The notes: generated by a model from the sequence alone, not told the origin. Positions 9,451 to 18,444 are shown, numbered from the stretch's first letter. The stretch: DNA of 64,000 nt from Laspinema olomoucense D3b (GCF_025370785.1 NZ_JAMXFA010000003.1:124001-188000); one strand, 5' to 3'. Numbers and translations: made by a program.

Positions 9451-10399
9451 TGCTTCAGCCTGTCCCTACAATGCCGACTTGTATTGGCACATCTTTCTAC
9501 TTCTTGATTACCGGGTAGAGACGGGAAAATATGGGGTCTCTCCAGTGTAGTTGCTTTTCGATTCCGTCCATCCTTGAGGGTCACACTTGCAAGCGATACC
9601 TACCCCCTAGGATATAAACAGTGCTGGCTCCCTTGAGGATCAACCTAGATTCTACCTGATGGCTTTGATTCATGCTAAAAACAGAGTCTTTTAAATACAT
9701 CTGTATCAAATGCTTTTACCGTTTGCCCGATGCATGGGTTCCCGATTGAAACCCGTAGCATCTGTTTGTCTCTGTGACAAGCCTCTTTGGGAATATATCC
9801 CGGATCGCTCAATCCTATGAAATTTATAAGATAAAGGATCAATTTAAGGGATAGATTGTCTTCTTGGTTCATGCATCACTTCCCTATCGAGATTTTCCGG
9901 GTAGGGGGCTAGAGTTTTCTTCGCTTTTGAACCCGTAGGCGATCGCCCCTCCAGTCTATGATGGAGACCCTTAAACTATTATCAAGATTCAACCCCGATT
10001 TCAAAGCGCTTCTAAAAGTCTAAAGTCTACAACGATTTTGTTCCACTTAGATAAGCAGTTTAGCTTGAAGTTTTGGGAACGGTTACCCAAAACTCATAGC
10101 AGTGCAGCATTTCACCGGAGACTTTGACCCTTCTGGGCAAGATGTATCCCGAATTAAAATCTCAGCGGAGCATTTCCCTGTTCAGGGTGACTCCCTTCAA
10201 CGGGCAGTTGAACCGGACTGGACTACAGCAGGACTAGGGGCGAGTTAGCGGCAGCCCCTAGTCCCGGGGGACCGGATTAGATAGATAGGAACAAAAATTC
10301 GGATTTCTGTTCCTAATTTGTTGCGAATTCTCAGAAGTTTGGTAAAAAAAGCCGGTTGTCTTGTTGCTACTGTACCCCCGCTCTAGGACTGGGTAAAGC
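9451..10399. other. Long intergenic region, no supported gene
   Basis: Nearly 1 kb between the membrane protein and the Fur gene. Visible: a hairpin around 10229-10265 (GGACTAGGGGC paired with GCCCCTAGTCC) and a HIP1-like site near 9940. The minus frame 9675-9872 (65 codons) is hydrophobic at the start but has no recognisable family and no good ribosome-binding site. Confidence 0.4.
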
Positions 10400-10451
10400 A
10401 TTCAATCAAGAGGGCCAGATACTCCGTAGTTTCTGGCCCTCTTGATTGAAT
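10400..10451. terminator. Perfect 20-bp stem-loop downstream of the Fur gene
   Basis: ATTCAATCAAGAGGGCCAGA (10400-10419) is exactly complementary to 10432-10451, with a 12-nt loop. It lies 15 bp beyond the Fur stop codon. There is no T-run on either side, so it may be a processing or stability element rather than a classical intrinsic terminator. Confidence 0.6.
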
Positions 10452-10466
10452 ACCTCCCCCGAAGAT

Positions 10467-10970
10467 CTAGGCGATCGCCCCGGGGTCTGTAGCACTCTCG
10501 GCTGGGGGAGGGGATTGCTCCGAACGATATCCGAAAAAATTAATTTGATATTCCACAATGCGGACTCCCGTTTGAGCTTCCACCTGTCGGATTAACTCCT
10601 CGGGTAATTCGATTTGAACGTCCAGCAGTTGATTGGTGTCGATGCAGTTAACGTGACTGTGGGCATCGCTGATATTGCCATACAATCGACCGTCTGAGCG
10701 TTCAATGCATTCAATAATCCCTTGGTGGGAGAGGGCTTCGAGGTTTTGGTAGACTGATGTATGTCCGATCGCCTTCCCCGCACGATTGAGGCGATCGTAA
10801 ATTTCTCTAGCGGAAAGATGCTCTTGCTCCGTCCAGAGCAACTCTAGGATAAAGCGGCGCTGTCGCGACAGTCGCATTCCCAAACTTTGGCAGCGATTAA
10901 GGGCATCTTCTAAGGAGCGAATGGGTTTAACGGATACTACCTGTTTTTTCATAGTTTTATGTTGAGGCAT
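10467..10970 (-). CDS. Fur-family transcriptional regulator, PerR/FurC-like
   Basis: A 167-residue ferric-uptake-regulator family repressor. The winged helix (RLSRQRRFILELLWTEQEHL, AREIYDRLN, IGHTSVYQNLEALS) is followed by the dimerisation/metal domain. The latter contains the metal-ligand stretch SDAHSHVNCIDTNQLLDV. The structural-zinc CxxC motifs of classical Fur are absent. This pattern (RFILELLW..., DGRLYGNISD, HSHVNC) matches the cyanobacterial paralogue called FurC or PerR in Anabaena as I remember it, a peroxide-responsive regulator; that assignment is by recall. FurA- or Zur-type identity is less likely because both keep cysteine pairs. It is divergent from crr6 across 390 bp. Confidence 0.75.
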   Translation of the reverse strand: MPQHKTMKKQVVSVKPIRSLEDALNRCQSLGMRLSRQRRFILELLWTEQEHLSAREIYDRLNRAGKAIGHTSVYQNLEALSHQGIIECIERSDGRLYGNISDAHSHVNCIDTNQLLDVQIELPEELIRQVEAQTGVRIVEYQINFFGYRSEQSPPPAESATDPGAIA

Positions 10971-11360
10971 TCATTTAATGACACAATTAATTAAGGATGT
11001 ATCCTGCCCCCTTTAATAGTTATAGCGGGTTTCACCGATGAAGGAAGTTAGCATTTGGGGCGATGAAGGTCGCGTCGGATGTCGTCACTTAGGAGGAGGT
11101 ACCGGACTTATCCCTTGGACAGGATTGAGATAATTCTATCGTAGGCTTCGGTTGTCCGTAGGCGATCGCCTCTGGATATCACCCGGGTCTGCTACAGTCT
11201 AACTTCAGTTTTCTGGGCTTATGGACCCGGGGAATCCTCCCCTGTGCGAATCCTCCATCTATAACCCCTCATCCCTATCCTGATACTGTAAAATAGGTTA
11301 CCGATTTACCGCCTGCGTTCACGTTTTCTGATTTTAGTTCTACCTCCTGCCCCTGGTTTA
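10971..11360. promoter_or_regulatory. Divergent promoter region between the Fur-family gene and crr6
   Basis: 390 bp shared by two outward-facing genes. AT-rich just upstream of the Fur start (AATGACACAATTAATTAAGG), a plausible place for autoregulation. HIP1 site near 11162. No exact operator can be assigned from one sequence. Confidence 0.35.
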
Positions 11361-11846
11361 ATGACAATTACCATCGCCCTCAATTCCGAGTGTTTGCTCA
11401 ATTTGGACCTATCCCCCGTCCGAGGGGCGATCGCTAACTTATCGCCGGATCAACCCTTCACTGACCCGAATCTGTCCTTGCAGTTTGAAATCGATTATCC
11501 CCGGGATCCGTCGGACCCCCGCGAACTCTCGGAAATTCCCGAGATCCGTCTGTGGTTTATCCGATTAGATGCTACCTATCCTTGGTTGCCTTTGCTACTC
11601 GATCGCAAATCCGGCGAATTCGCCCGCTATGTGGCTATGTTGGTCCCTCACGAGTTTCATCGCACTGAGGGCATTCAATACAACCCTGAAGCGTTGGAAA
11701 TTTTTTTGATGAACAAAATTTTCACCCTCGCCAACCTGTTGCAGGAACATGGCGCACCCAGTAAGTCTAAGCTAATTTCTCTCTCTCAAATGCTGGGCTA
11801 CGAACTCGATGACGGCTTTTTTGAGTTGCTGGGGATTCACGCTTGA
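11361..11846 (+). CDS. crr6: CRR6 family NdhI maturation factor
   Basis: A 161-residue protein matching the CRR6 (chlororespiratory reduction 6) family, which in plants and cyanobacteria is needed for assembly of the NdhI subunit into the hydrophilic arm of the photosynthetic NDH-1 complex. The diagnostic blocks are FEIDYPRDPSDPRELSEIPE, IRLWFIRLDATYPWLPLLLD, ARYVAMLVPHEFHRTEGIQY and NPEALEIFLMNKIF. There is no signal peptide or membrane segment, so it acts in the cytoplasm. ATG at 11361 fits the family's usual length. Confidence 0.85.
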   Translation: MTITIALNSECLLNLDLSPVRGAIANLSPDQPFTDPNLSLQFEIDYPRDPSDPRELSEIPEIRLWFIRLDATYPWLPLLLDRKSGEFARYVAMLVPHEFHRTEGIQYNPEALEIFLMNKIFTLANLLQEHGAPSKSKLISLSQMLGYELDDGFFELLGIHA

Positions 11847-12904
11847 GCGTTTTCTCCCGCCAGTCAGTCCCCTGCCGCCTGAATGGAATTGAGGGAGTGG
11901 GGTATATAGGCCCCTCTAAATCCTGATGACAATTCCTACAAGAGTTGCGATCGGTCCCCATAAGACCTCTTGCCAAATTCTCTCAAGCCCCCAGTAATTA
12001 AAGATTTATTCCTCTGGCTTCCCCCTTAAGAAGGGGGATGGGGACGATGGAGGAGATGGGGACGATGGGGGAAATCTATTGTTAATGGCTGGAACACAAT
12101 CAACCCTGAGCTAAATCTCACCACCCAACTCATTACCCCAGGTTGCGGACTCACCGGCTTCACCCCAACTGTAAGCGCTGCGTTGGCAATGTGGGCGGGT
12201 CAACAAATTGGCATAAATTTTTCGCGATTCTCTCTCCCATAAATTATAATCAGGAAGAGCCAACAATAAATCGGGTTCGGAGCCTTGCAGGCTGGCTCTG
12301 CCCACTTTGAAATTGGAAAACCGCCGACACAAATTTCACTAAAATTTTTACATTTTTTCCATCTAAAGGCATAGGGCAATCCAATTAAACTTACGACTAA
12401 ATGTAGGGGATGCACAAGAGTGTCACTGGTATGATTTCCGCCAAGTTGGGGAGATGGAGCGAGGTGGGTAACTCTAGAGAATGCTCTTTAGCTCAGCCGC
12501 TCAAGTGCGTAGCATCCCTCACCCAATCTGCCCCCCCCAAAAGGAATTCCCGGGCAATATTCGCTCCTACTGCGGTGCGATCGCCAAGGGGAGGCTATCC
12601 CTCCCATCTGGCAGCGCCCTCTGGAAGCCTTGAGCCTGCAGGGGATAGCAATGAGCCCCTGATCCTCCTAGGATTAGATGATCCCGGTCGAACTCTCGAA
12701 CGATGGTCAGCCTTAAGCCTCAACAACAAAGAATTAAAAATTGAGTTCGAGGATTCATCATGACCTGAGCTATTAAAGATCATGGATAATTGAGTGCCAT
12801 TGTATTGAGTAATGGATCTTTTTCAACCCAAACTGACCAGGTTGTGTATGCTAAAAAATGAACGGGCGATCGACTCTCAAACTCTGCTGAATAGCGGGAG
12901 TGCT
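11847..12904. other. Gene-poor stretch with short G-rich repeats
   Basis: About 1 kb with no gene I can support. It holds a C5/G5 hairpin (CCCCCTTAAGAAGGGGG near 12026) followed by two imperfect copies of an 18-bp GATGGGGACGATGGAGGA-like unit, and a HIP1-like site near 12580. The frame 12410-12763 crosses repeat-like sequence. The minus frame 12111-12332 has protein-like composition but no family I recognise. Confidence 0.35.
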
Positions 12905-13393
12905 ATGAAAAAAGTAATTCCCATGACCGTGATGCTACTGACTTCCCTAGTTGTAGCAATTCCCGTGGGAGCAGAACCGAATGCCACCGATCTCCAACAG
13001 TTGCGAATGACTAAAGTCTGTCCGAGGTGTAATCTCAATGGGGCGGACTTGAGTGGCATCGACTTACAGGGTGCGGTGTTAACCGATGCTAACTTGATTG
13101 GTGCAAACCTCAGTGGTGCGAATCTGAGTACAGCGGACTTGAAAGGTGCGGATATGACAGGTGCTAATTTTCAAATGGCTAATCTGTCTGCAGCGAATCT
13201 TAATGCAGCCAATTTAAGTACGGCTAATCTGCTCGGAAGTGTACTTTTAGAGGCGAACCTCAATGCCGCCGATCTGAGTAAGGCAAATTTTTATGGTGCG
13301 GACTTGAGGCGGGCTAATTTCCAAGGTGCGAATCTCAATGAGGTGAATTTATTTGGTGCTGATGTAGAAGGAGCTAGAGGTCTGAGGCCCTAA
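12905..13393 (+). CDS. Exported pentapeptide-repeat protein
   Basis: A 162-residue protein with a signal peptide (MKKVIPMTVMLLTSLVVAIP, cleavage near GAEP). A short segment LQQLRMTKVCPRCNLNGADL follows, then about 22 tandem A(D/N)LxX pentapeptides (GANLS, GADMT, AANLN, KANFY) to the end. Pentapeptide repeats fold as a right-handed quadrilateral beta-helix. The CPxC-containing opening is typical of cyanobacterial exported members; their function is unknown. I chose 12905 rather than the upstream in-frame ATG at 12812, because GGGAG precedes it and the signal peptide starts there. Confidence 0.85.
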   Translation: MKKVIPMTVMLLTSLVVAIPVGAEPNATDLQQLRMTKVCPRCNLNGADLSGIDLQGAVLTDANLIGANLSGANLSTADLKGADMTGANFQMANLSAANLNAANLSTANLLGSVLLEANLNAADLSKANFYGADLRRANFQGANLNEVNLFGADVEGARGLRP

Positions 13394-14193
13394 TCTGGTT
13401 AGTCTCTAAAAGAGGATTTTTCCTTCCGAAGTTAGCAACAAAGGGGGGACGGTCCACGGCGGTTTTGCGCTCTAGTCCTGATCGATTCCGAGGGGATTGC
13501 TCACCGGGGAAATCAAAATCAAGGTGATCGGGAGATAGTAGTATTGATGGCTTGATGACAATTGGAACTTTTTTCTGGAGGACGGTGATTGACCCCGCGT
13601 TCAGATCGAGGTTCTATCACCGGGCGGCCCGGTTTGCACTCCAGTCTCAGCCGCCCAAGGGCGATCGCAAAAACATCTTTTTGGCTGTTAACTTTTATAC
13701 AGTTTACAAAGCCTATCATGGTCGGCCCAGTGGGGTAGAGTCCCGATACCGTGTTTTGCTCAGACAAGGCGTAATCAGAATTAGGAGTTCCAAGAGGAGT
13801 CACCACCGTTGGGCGATCGCCTCACTTACCCCAGATTTCCTGATTCCCACCTCGGCTCTATCATCGGTTTTTTATCTATATAAAAAATATGCTGTTACGG
13901 AAAACAACGATACATATCTCGATGGTCTAACACCCGAGCCTATCTCAGGGTTTCACCTATAGGGTATGATTCAATTAAGCAAGGGTACAGTCTCAGATTT
14001 CAGGTAGTACAGCACCAATTGCATAAAAATCTTTAACATTATACCCTCTCCTCAGAGGGGCGGGAGGTATAAAGAATAAATATGTTTGCTGTACGGGGGA
14101 GAAGAGGAAAAAATGGGTTTTTAGGTTAGTATCGGTAACTTTATATAATACAAAGTTTGTCTTTGGGGTGGAGAGAGTCGGTGATTTAAAGTC
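13394..14193. other. Gene-poor stretch
   Basis: 800 bp without a supported gene. The plus frame 13552-13962 (136 codons) has no family resemblance and includes two HIP1 sites. A short inverted repeat ATACCCTC/GAGGTAT is seen at 14041-14070. Confidence 0.35.
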
Positions 14194-14345
14194 ATACCAA
14201 ATCTGGTTGGTAAAAGTCGGTTTTCTTTTTTAGCCCGCGCTTCTCGGGCTATAGCCCTTCGGCCCGGGCTTCGCTAGTGTCCTTAGAGCCAGACCCTTGA
14301 GGGTGCGGGTTTTTATAGACCTATCAGAACCGAATTCCGTATCAG
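14194..14345 (+). repeat. MITE-like palindromic element, copy 1
   Basis: About 152 bp bounded by imperfect inverted ends (ATACCAAATCTGGTTGG at the left, AACCGAATTCCGTAT at the right). Inside is a strong palindrome (GCCCGCGCTTCTCGGGC) and the conserved block CCCTTGAGGGTGCGGGTTTT. The same architecture recurs at 22561-22715 (inverted), 41279-41614 (compound) and 45318-45439. Confidence 0.75.
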
Positions 14346-15354
14346 GGGTGAAATGCAACTCCCTTACTGCGATCGCACTGCGCCAAACTCCCTGTACTTG
14401 TAACAGTCTTCAGTCTGGGCAAACGCTGTAGATATAAGACAATTTTTATACAACTTCTCAAAAATCCTCTTCAACTCAGGGATTCAGGGGCATCAAATTT
14501 CCCCTCTCCAATTGGGCGATCGGCCGATCGCCCTGACCCTGAACCCCTGGAGATTTCACCGGCAAACAGAGGATTGGACTCTGGGACCCTAAAAGTCGCC
14601 CCGGGAATCTCGTATCATTTGACACGGAAATAGGTTTTGCGCCATGCTTAATGTGAAGGCAACTCTTAAAAAAATCTGGATTAACACCGTCCCATGCTTG
14701 ATCGCCTGTGGAAACAGTTAGAAACACCATTTCACCTCCCACTGGGTGTAACCCTTCCAGTGCGTCTAGAACACTTAAGACATCGAACTTATGGCTATTC
14801 CCTTCCCTTACCCCTGCCGTTCCCGTATCAATCCTACTTCCGCATTGCCCGACTTTTGACGAACGTTTTTGATTTTTTTCGCAGGACCCTCTAACCGAGT
14901 AGAAATGGAATCCATTTCTTCCCTCCGTTATCCCTCCTGTGGAGATGGGGAGATGTCATGACACGGATGGGCCCCTTGATTACCAAATGGGGTGGACTCA
15001 ACCGCTTCTTGTTAACTCGAACTCCCCATTGAGTTCAGCATCGGAAATGAACTCCGGTACTCTGAACTCAATGGGAAATTTGCCTTCAATTGTGGCAGAT
15101 TTGTATTTTAAACCACATTCCCGCATCAAAACCTAAAAACGGAGTTTCTCACTCCCCTCAATAAAAATCCCGTAGAGAATAAAAATCAAAATCTGCCCAA
15201 TTTGAAAAGAAATTAAGGGTAAGAGGCCCCTCAATAACCCGATGTGATGACGATCGCATCACTCCTTGAGACCGATCGCCTAGGCTAAGTGAAAAGCAAT
15301 CTAGGATAAGTGATAAAGCTGTATGCTTTTGTTGCACGAGGCCAGGGTAAAACG
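14346..15354. other. Gene-poor stretch
   Basis: About 1 kb with no supported gene. It contains the paired HIP1-related arms GGGCGATCG/CGGCCGATCGCCC near 14515 and a short direct repeat of TTGAGTTCAGCATCGG-like sequence near 15030-15080. The open frames 14476-14742 and 14694-14894 look random. Confidence 0.35.
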
Positions 15355-15483
15355 ATGGAGCAAAAAAATCCCCCACTACGTCAGAATCCATTTGAGACCT
15401 ATCGCGATCCGGTGACAGGTCAATGGATTGTTATTAAACCGTCTGAGACATCAAACTCAAATTCGTCTCAAAGAGCTGCCTAG
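15355..15483 (+). CDS. 42-residue conserved small protein
   Basis: ATG at 15355 to TAG at 15481-15483. The peptide starts MEQKNPPLRQNPFETYRDPV, continues TGQWIVIKPSE and ends in a Ser/Asn-rich tail. This composition is protein-like and unlike the surrounding noise, and I recall similar short cyanobacterial hypothetical proteins containing RQNPFE.YRDP.TG.W. The function is unknown. There is no membrane segment. It stands alone between long non-coding stretches, and its start is preceded by GGCCAGGGTAAAACG, a weak ribosome-binding sequence. Confidence 0.6.
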   Translation: MEQKNPPLRQNPFETYRDPVTGQWIVIKPSETSNSNSSQRAA

Positions 15484-16206
15484 CTGAAAGGAAACCCATC
15501 AGATTGCCTCAAATTTTTGCCTAGCCCTTGATAACCTTAGACTTCAGAAACCTGACCTTTTTTGTCCAAAAATGAGCCATTTTATACTTGTAAAGTAATA
15601 CGGTTCATCTCCCGAGATCAGGCTCAAACCTTTGATATGCAATCGTTGCATTCTGTGGCTTTCAGCGAAACAGCCTGAAAAAGTGATGTGATTTTTAATG
15701 CTTAATACCGGATTTTTTCGGGTTGCTCAGTTGCCATAAGCTGTATTTTTAAGGGAGAGCTCGCCCCTAACTAATTTTTCGGGTACAGGGACTAAGAGGT
15801 TCCGGGGATTGGCGTCGGTGGTTGGCGTCCTTTTTCACGGACACCAACCCCAGAGCGATCGCTTCTTTTGAGGCGATCGCTCTTATCTTATTGTTGCCAA
15901 AATTAACCAGAATACCCCTAAACTGCTGGTCAGAACTATCCCTCACCTTGCCAGATTTTCAACTGTCTATCCTTGGTCCCCGTCACGTTGGAGTGGGAAT
16001 CAGGGTTCAAGGGAATAATCGGCGATCAAATCAAATAGCGACACCCTCTAAACCGGAGGGCAAAACAAACCCGACTAGAGTTGATTTATCAAAAATCAAT
16101 GCTTACGACTATGTTAAATCGAATTTTTTTAACCGTGGCTATCGTATCGTCTTTACAATTTTTTTTTACCAGTCCCTCCCAAGTTCCTGATCAGACCCGT
16201 TATACT
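15484..16206. other. Intergenic with two hairpins, no gene
   Basis: Contains a GGTTGG-C-GTCC / GGAC-A-CCAACC hairpin (about 15820-15850) and right after it a perfect 11-bp stem built from two HIP1 octamers, AGAGCGATCGC (15852-15862) with 15873-15883. The frame 15822-16190 crosses both and is not supported as a gene. Confidence 0.45.
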
Positions 16207-16316
16207 CTCTCTCCAAACCCGCTTAACTTGCTATTGACCTCGGAATGGTAGCACCCCTATCGGGGGGACATCATTCCGCGTTGATCCCCTTGGACCCGGA
16301 TTCAGGGGTTTTTTTT
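16207..16316 (+). ncRNA. Structured small-RNA candidate with intrinsic terminator
   Basis: A TATACT -10-like box (about 16201-16206) precedes a compact structure. The outer stem CGGAATG (16241-16247) pairs with CATTCCG (16272-16278). A symmetric 6x6 internal loop (GTAGCA/GGACAT) follows, then the inner stem CCCC-TATC-GGGG (16254-16265). Shortly after comes CCCCT...AGGGG with a run of eight T's. This resembles a free-standing bacterial sRNA or a terminated leader. It does not match Yfr1 (no ACTCCTCAC) or another family I can name. Confidence 0.45.
16286..16316 (+). terminator. Rho-independent terminator of the sRNA candidate
   Basis: CCCCT (16286-16290) pairs with AGGGG (16304-16308), followed directly by T8 (16309-16316). 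Confidence 0.65.
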
Positions 16317-16455
16317 GCTTTTTCAGACAGCAATGGCCCTAATAGACTTGACAAAAATTCAGCAATTTAGGGAAAGTTAGGGAGAATTGAGGGCGAATTG
16401 AACTTCTGAGCAAAAGTTGGATAAATTAGGGAGGACATCGGGGAGAGAAGAAAGT

Positions 16456-17043
16456 ATGAGCAACCCAATAAGGGATGAGGCAGTCCAAGCGGCGCGATCG
16501 CAACTGTTGAAGGGAGTGGAAGATGGTAGTCTGGACTCGGAAAGTCTGCAAGGGGCGATCGCCATTCTGGAAAAAGCGCAAATTCGAGGCGATCGCGAGT
16601 TGCTAGAGGGGGAATGGCAGTTACTCTGGACCTCGGGAACGCGCAAAGCTCAGAAAGTGAACCCAGGGGGGAAGGGTATGAACCGCAAGGCGATCGCTCA
16701 AGTCATCCAACGCCTTGACTGCCAGCGCCTGTGGTTTGAAAATCAGATTACCCTTGCCGGGAGTTCCCTGATTGTGGGCGGTCCTTTTGAGTACAACCAG
16801 CACCGCATTCAGTTCCAGTTTGAGCGCCTGGGGTTCCAACTCGGCCCCCTGGGGCCTCTCAATCTGCCTCTAGGCAAGTGGGCCTCGGGATGGCTGCAAA
16901 CGACCTACTTAGATGAGGACCTGCATTTGGAACGGGGGGACCGAGGTGGGATTTCCCTCTACCAAAGAGTGGGGACTTCAACCCCAACCCTCTGCAAGGA
17001 TAACGATAGAATAATACTTTCACATACCCCAGCAGAGGAATGA
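16456..17043 (+). CDS. PAP/fibrillin family protein
   Basis: A 195-residue member of the plastid-lipid-associated protein (fibrillin) family, lipocalin-like proteins associated with thylakoids and plastoglobules. The family pattern is visible: AIAILEKA..., then GDRELLEGEWQLLWTSGTRK, a middle strand region with LAGSSLIVGGPFEYNQHRIQ and FERLGFQLGPLG, and a final DRGGISLYQRV. No signal peptide. The start at 16456 is preceded by GGGAGAGAAGAAAG; the in-frame ATG at 16417 would add 13 unlikely residues. It is followed after 3 bp by msrB, so the two are probably co-transcribed, which is consistent with an oxidative-stress role (inference). Confidence 0.8.
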   Translation: MSNPIRDEAVQAARSQLLKGVEDGSLDSESLQGAIAILEKAQIRGDRELLEGEWQLLWTSGTRKAQKVNPGGKGMNRKAIAQVIQRLDCQRLWFENQITLAGSSLIVGGPFEYNQHRIQFQFERLGFQLGPLGPLNLPLGKWASGWLQTTYLDEDLHLERGDRGGISLYQRVGTSTPTLCKDNDRIILSHTPAEE

Positions 17044-17046
17044 ACA

Positions 17047-17448
17047 ATGGTTCAGAAAATTCAAAAATCGGAAAGCGAGTGGAAAGCGCAACTGACCCCG
17101 GAACAGTTCAAGGTGACGAGAAAGAAGGGAACTGAAAGAGCTTTCACGGGGGCCTACCACGATAACAAAGAGAAGGGAGTTTATAAATGCGTCTGTTGCG
17201 GGACGGAGTTATTTAGCTCACAGACTAAGTTTGACTCCGGTACCGGGTGGCCTTCCTTTTGGGCACCGATTCAGGAGGGGCAGATCGCGGAAGAAGAGGA
17301 CCGCGCCCTGTTTATGCGTCGGACGGAAGTTCTCTGCGCCAATTGTGACGCCCATCTCGGTCACGTTTTTCCCGATGGACCGAAACCGACGGGGTTGCGC
17401 TACTGCATTAATTCGGCATCCCTGAATTTTGAGAAAGTAGAGGATTAA
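17047..17448 (+). CDS. msrB: Peptide-methionine (R)-S-oxide reductase
   Basis: A 133-residue MsrB that reduces the R epimer of methionine sulfoxide in damaged proteins in the cytoplasm. Two zinc-binding pairs (CVCC and CANC), the [11 protein letters not shown] signature, [10 protein letters not shown], and RYCINSASL with the catalytic cysteine are all present. The length is typical. Its ATG lies 3 bp after the fibrillin stop (TGA-ACA-ATG). A strong terminator follows at 17602-17628. Confidence 0.95.
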   Translation: MVQKIQKSESEWKAQLTPEQFKVTRKKGTERAFTGAYHDNKEKGVYKCVCCGTELFSSQTKFDSGTGWPSFWAPIQEGQIAEEEDRALFMRRTEVLCANCDAHLGHVFPDGPKPTGLRYCINSASLNFEKVED

Positions 17449-17601
17449 AGGGGGGAGGAGGTCAGATGGCGATCGCAACCGCTGACCGTTGAACTCCCCG
17501 GAAGCACCTGGGCAACGCCTACTCTGCGATCAAACAACCGATCCCGCTCTCATCGGGCGGGAAGTCATTCACGGTATATCGTCTGCATTCACGATAACAC
17601 T

Positions 17602-17628
17602 CGGAGGGGAAATCCCCCTCTTTTTTTT
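17602..17628 (+). terminator. Rho-independent terminator after msrB
   Basis: GAGGGG (17604-17609) pairs with CCCCTC (17615-17620) over a 5-nt loop, directly followed by eight T's. It probably ends the fibrillin-msrB transcript. The rest of 17449-17845 holds no gene. Confidence 0.8.
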
Positions 17629-17845
17629 ACAAAAGTTTACGTGTTTTCTCCCGGACCATTTCCAGGCAGTTGAGAGCCAAAAATCAAAAGTTGGTTTATG
17701 GTGATATTGCAATATTTTTAAACTTAAATTTTGATGGCTAACTTGAGATTTACCCTCACTTATCTTTGCAGCTACACCATAAAAATTTGCCTGAAATTCT
17801 CGTAACATCCCCCGGAGAGGCTCTTAAAAAAAACTGAAAACCCCC

Positions 17846-17874
17846 TTGACAGTCAAAAGCAGAGGCTCTTTAAT
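17846..17874 (+). promoter_or_regulatory. Sigma-70 type promoter of the secreted-protein cluster
   Basis: TTGACA (17846-17851), a 17-bp spacer and TTTAAT (17869-17874) make a near-consensus promoter. It shows that translation of the next gene cannot begin at the TTG of 17846 and supports a start at 17954 or later. Confidence 0.65.
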
Positions 17875-17953
17875 GGAGAAGTTCAGAGGATTAAAGAGGG
17901 TAGCGCCATCGCTCCACTCTTTAACCCTTACTCACTTCAAACCCGACAAAACA

Positions 17954-18361
17954 ATGATTATCTCTCTCAAGGCTTATCAAACCGTTGCTCAAGCTGTCAA
18001 AATGCCGAAACTCAGTGCCGTCTTGGGTTTACTCACCCTCGCCACTTTAGGCATTGCACCCCTGCCTGCTCAAGCTGGGGGATACCGCGTCAGTGGGGAT
18101 AGTGCAGTAGTGCAAACCAGTGAACAACGTGCGGTTGTAACAGGCAATGGAAACTTTGTTGACCAAAATTCCACCCAAACTAATATCGATCGCCGGGGGG
18201 GTGGAGTCGGAAACCAAGGGGTTGTTCAGGACCAATTGCAGAATGCGGATGTTTACGGACATCACAATCAAGTGCGGCAAAGCAATCGTCAAACTACTGT
18301 GGAAGCGGATACCACACGGTTTGCACCTCGCCCTCGTCCTCACTATCAAAAGAAACATTAA
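17954..18361 (+). CDS. Small secreted TGNGN-motif protein A
   Basis: A 135-residue exported protein. From the ATG at 17954 it has an extended signal peptide (core LSAVLGLLTLATLGIAPLP, cleavage after PAQA); ATG 18002 is an alternative start. The mature part is rich in Gln, Asn, Val and Gly, and carries VVTGNGNFVDQNSTQTNI and NADVYGHHNQVRQSNRQT, two similar units about 45 residues apart that resemble curlin or beta-solenoid repeats. It ends in a basic His/Pro-rich tail. First of four consecutive exported-protein genes behind a good promoter. No established family is recognised; an extracellular or amyloid-like subunit is an inference. Confidence 0.65.
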   Translation: MIISLKAYQTVAQAVKMPKLSAVLGLLTLATLGIAPLPAQAGGYRVSGDSAVVQTSEQRAVVTGNGNFVDQNSTQTNIDRRGGGVGNQGVVQDQLQNADVYGHHNQVRQSNRQTTVEADTTRFAPRPRPHYQKKH

Positions 18362-18444
18362 GGCGATCGCCTGTAAACGACTCCCGATCCTGACGTCGGG
18401 TGATATCTATCCCGACGTTATTGCCTTTACTCACGGTATCAATC

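Noticed and set aside
9675-9872. Minus-strand 65-codon frame
   Set aside because: No recognisable family, weak start, isolated in a non-coding stretch.
12111-12332. Minus-strand 73-codon frame with protein-like composition
   Set aside because: No family recognised and no ribosome-binding site. Possibly a remnant, but not enough support to call it.
12410-12763. Plus-strand 117-codon frame
   Set aside because: Crosses HIP1 and repeat-like sequence; composition random-like.
13552-13962. Plus-strand 136-codon frame
   Set aside because: No conserved blocks or domain; contains two HIP1 sites read in frame. No promoter or ribosome-binding site.
15822-16190. Plus-strand 122-codon frame
   Set aside because: Starts within two hairpins and shows no protein family.
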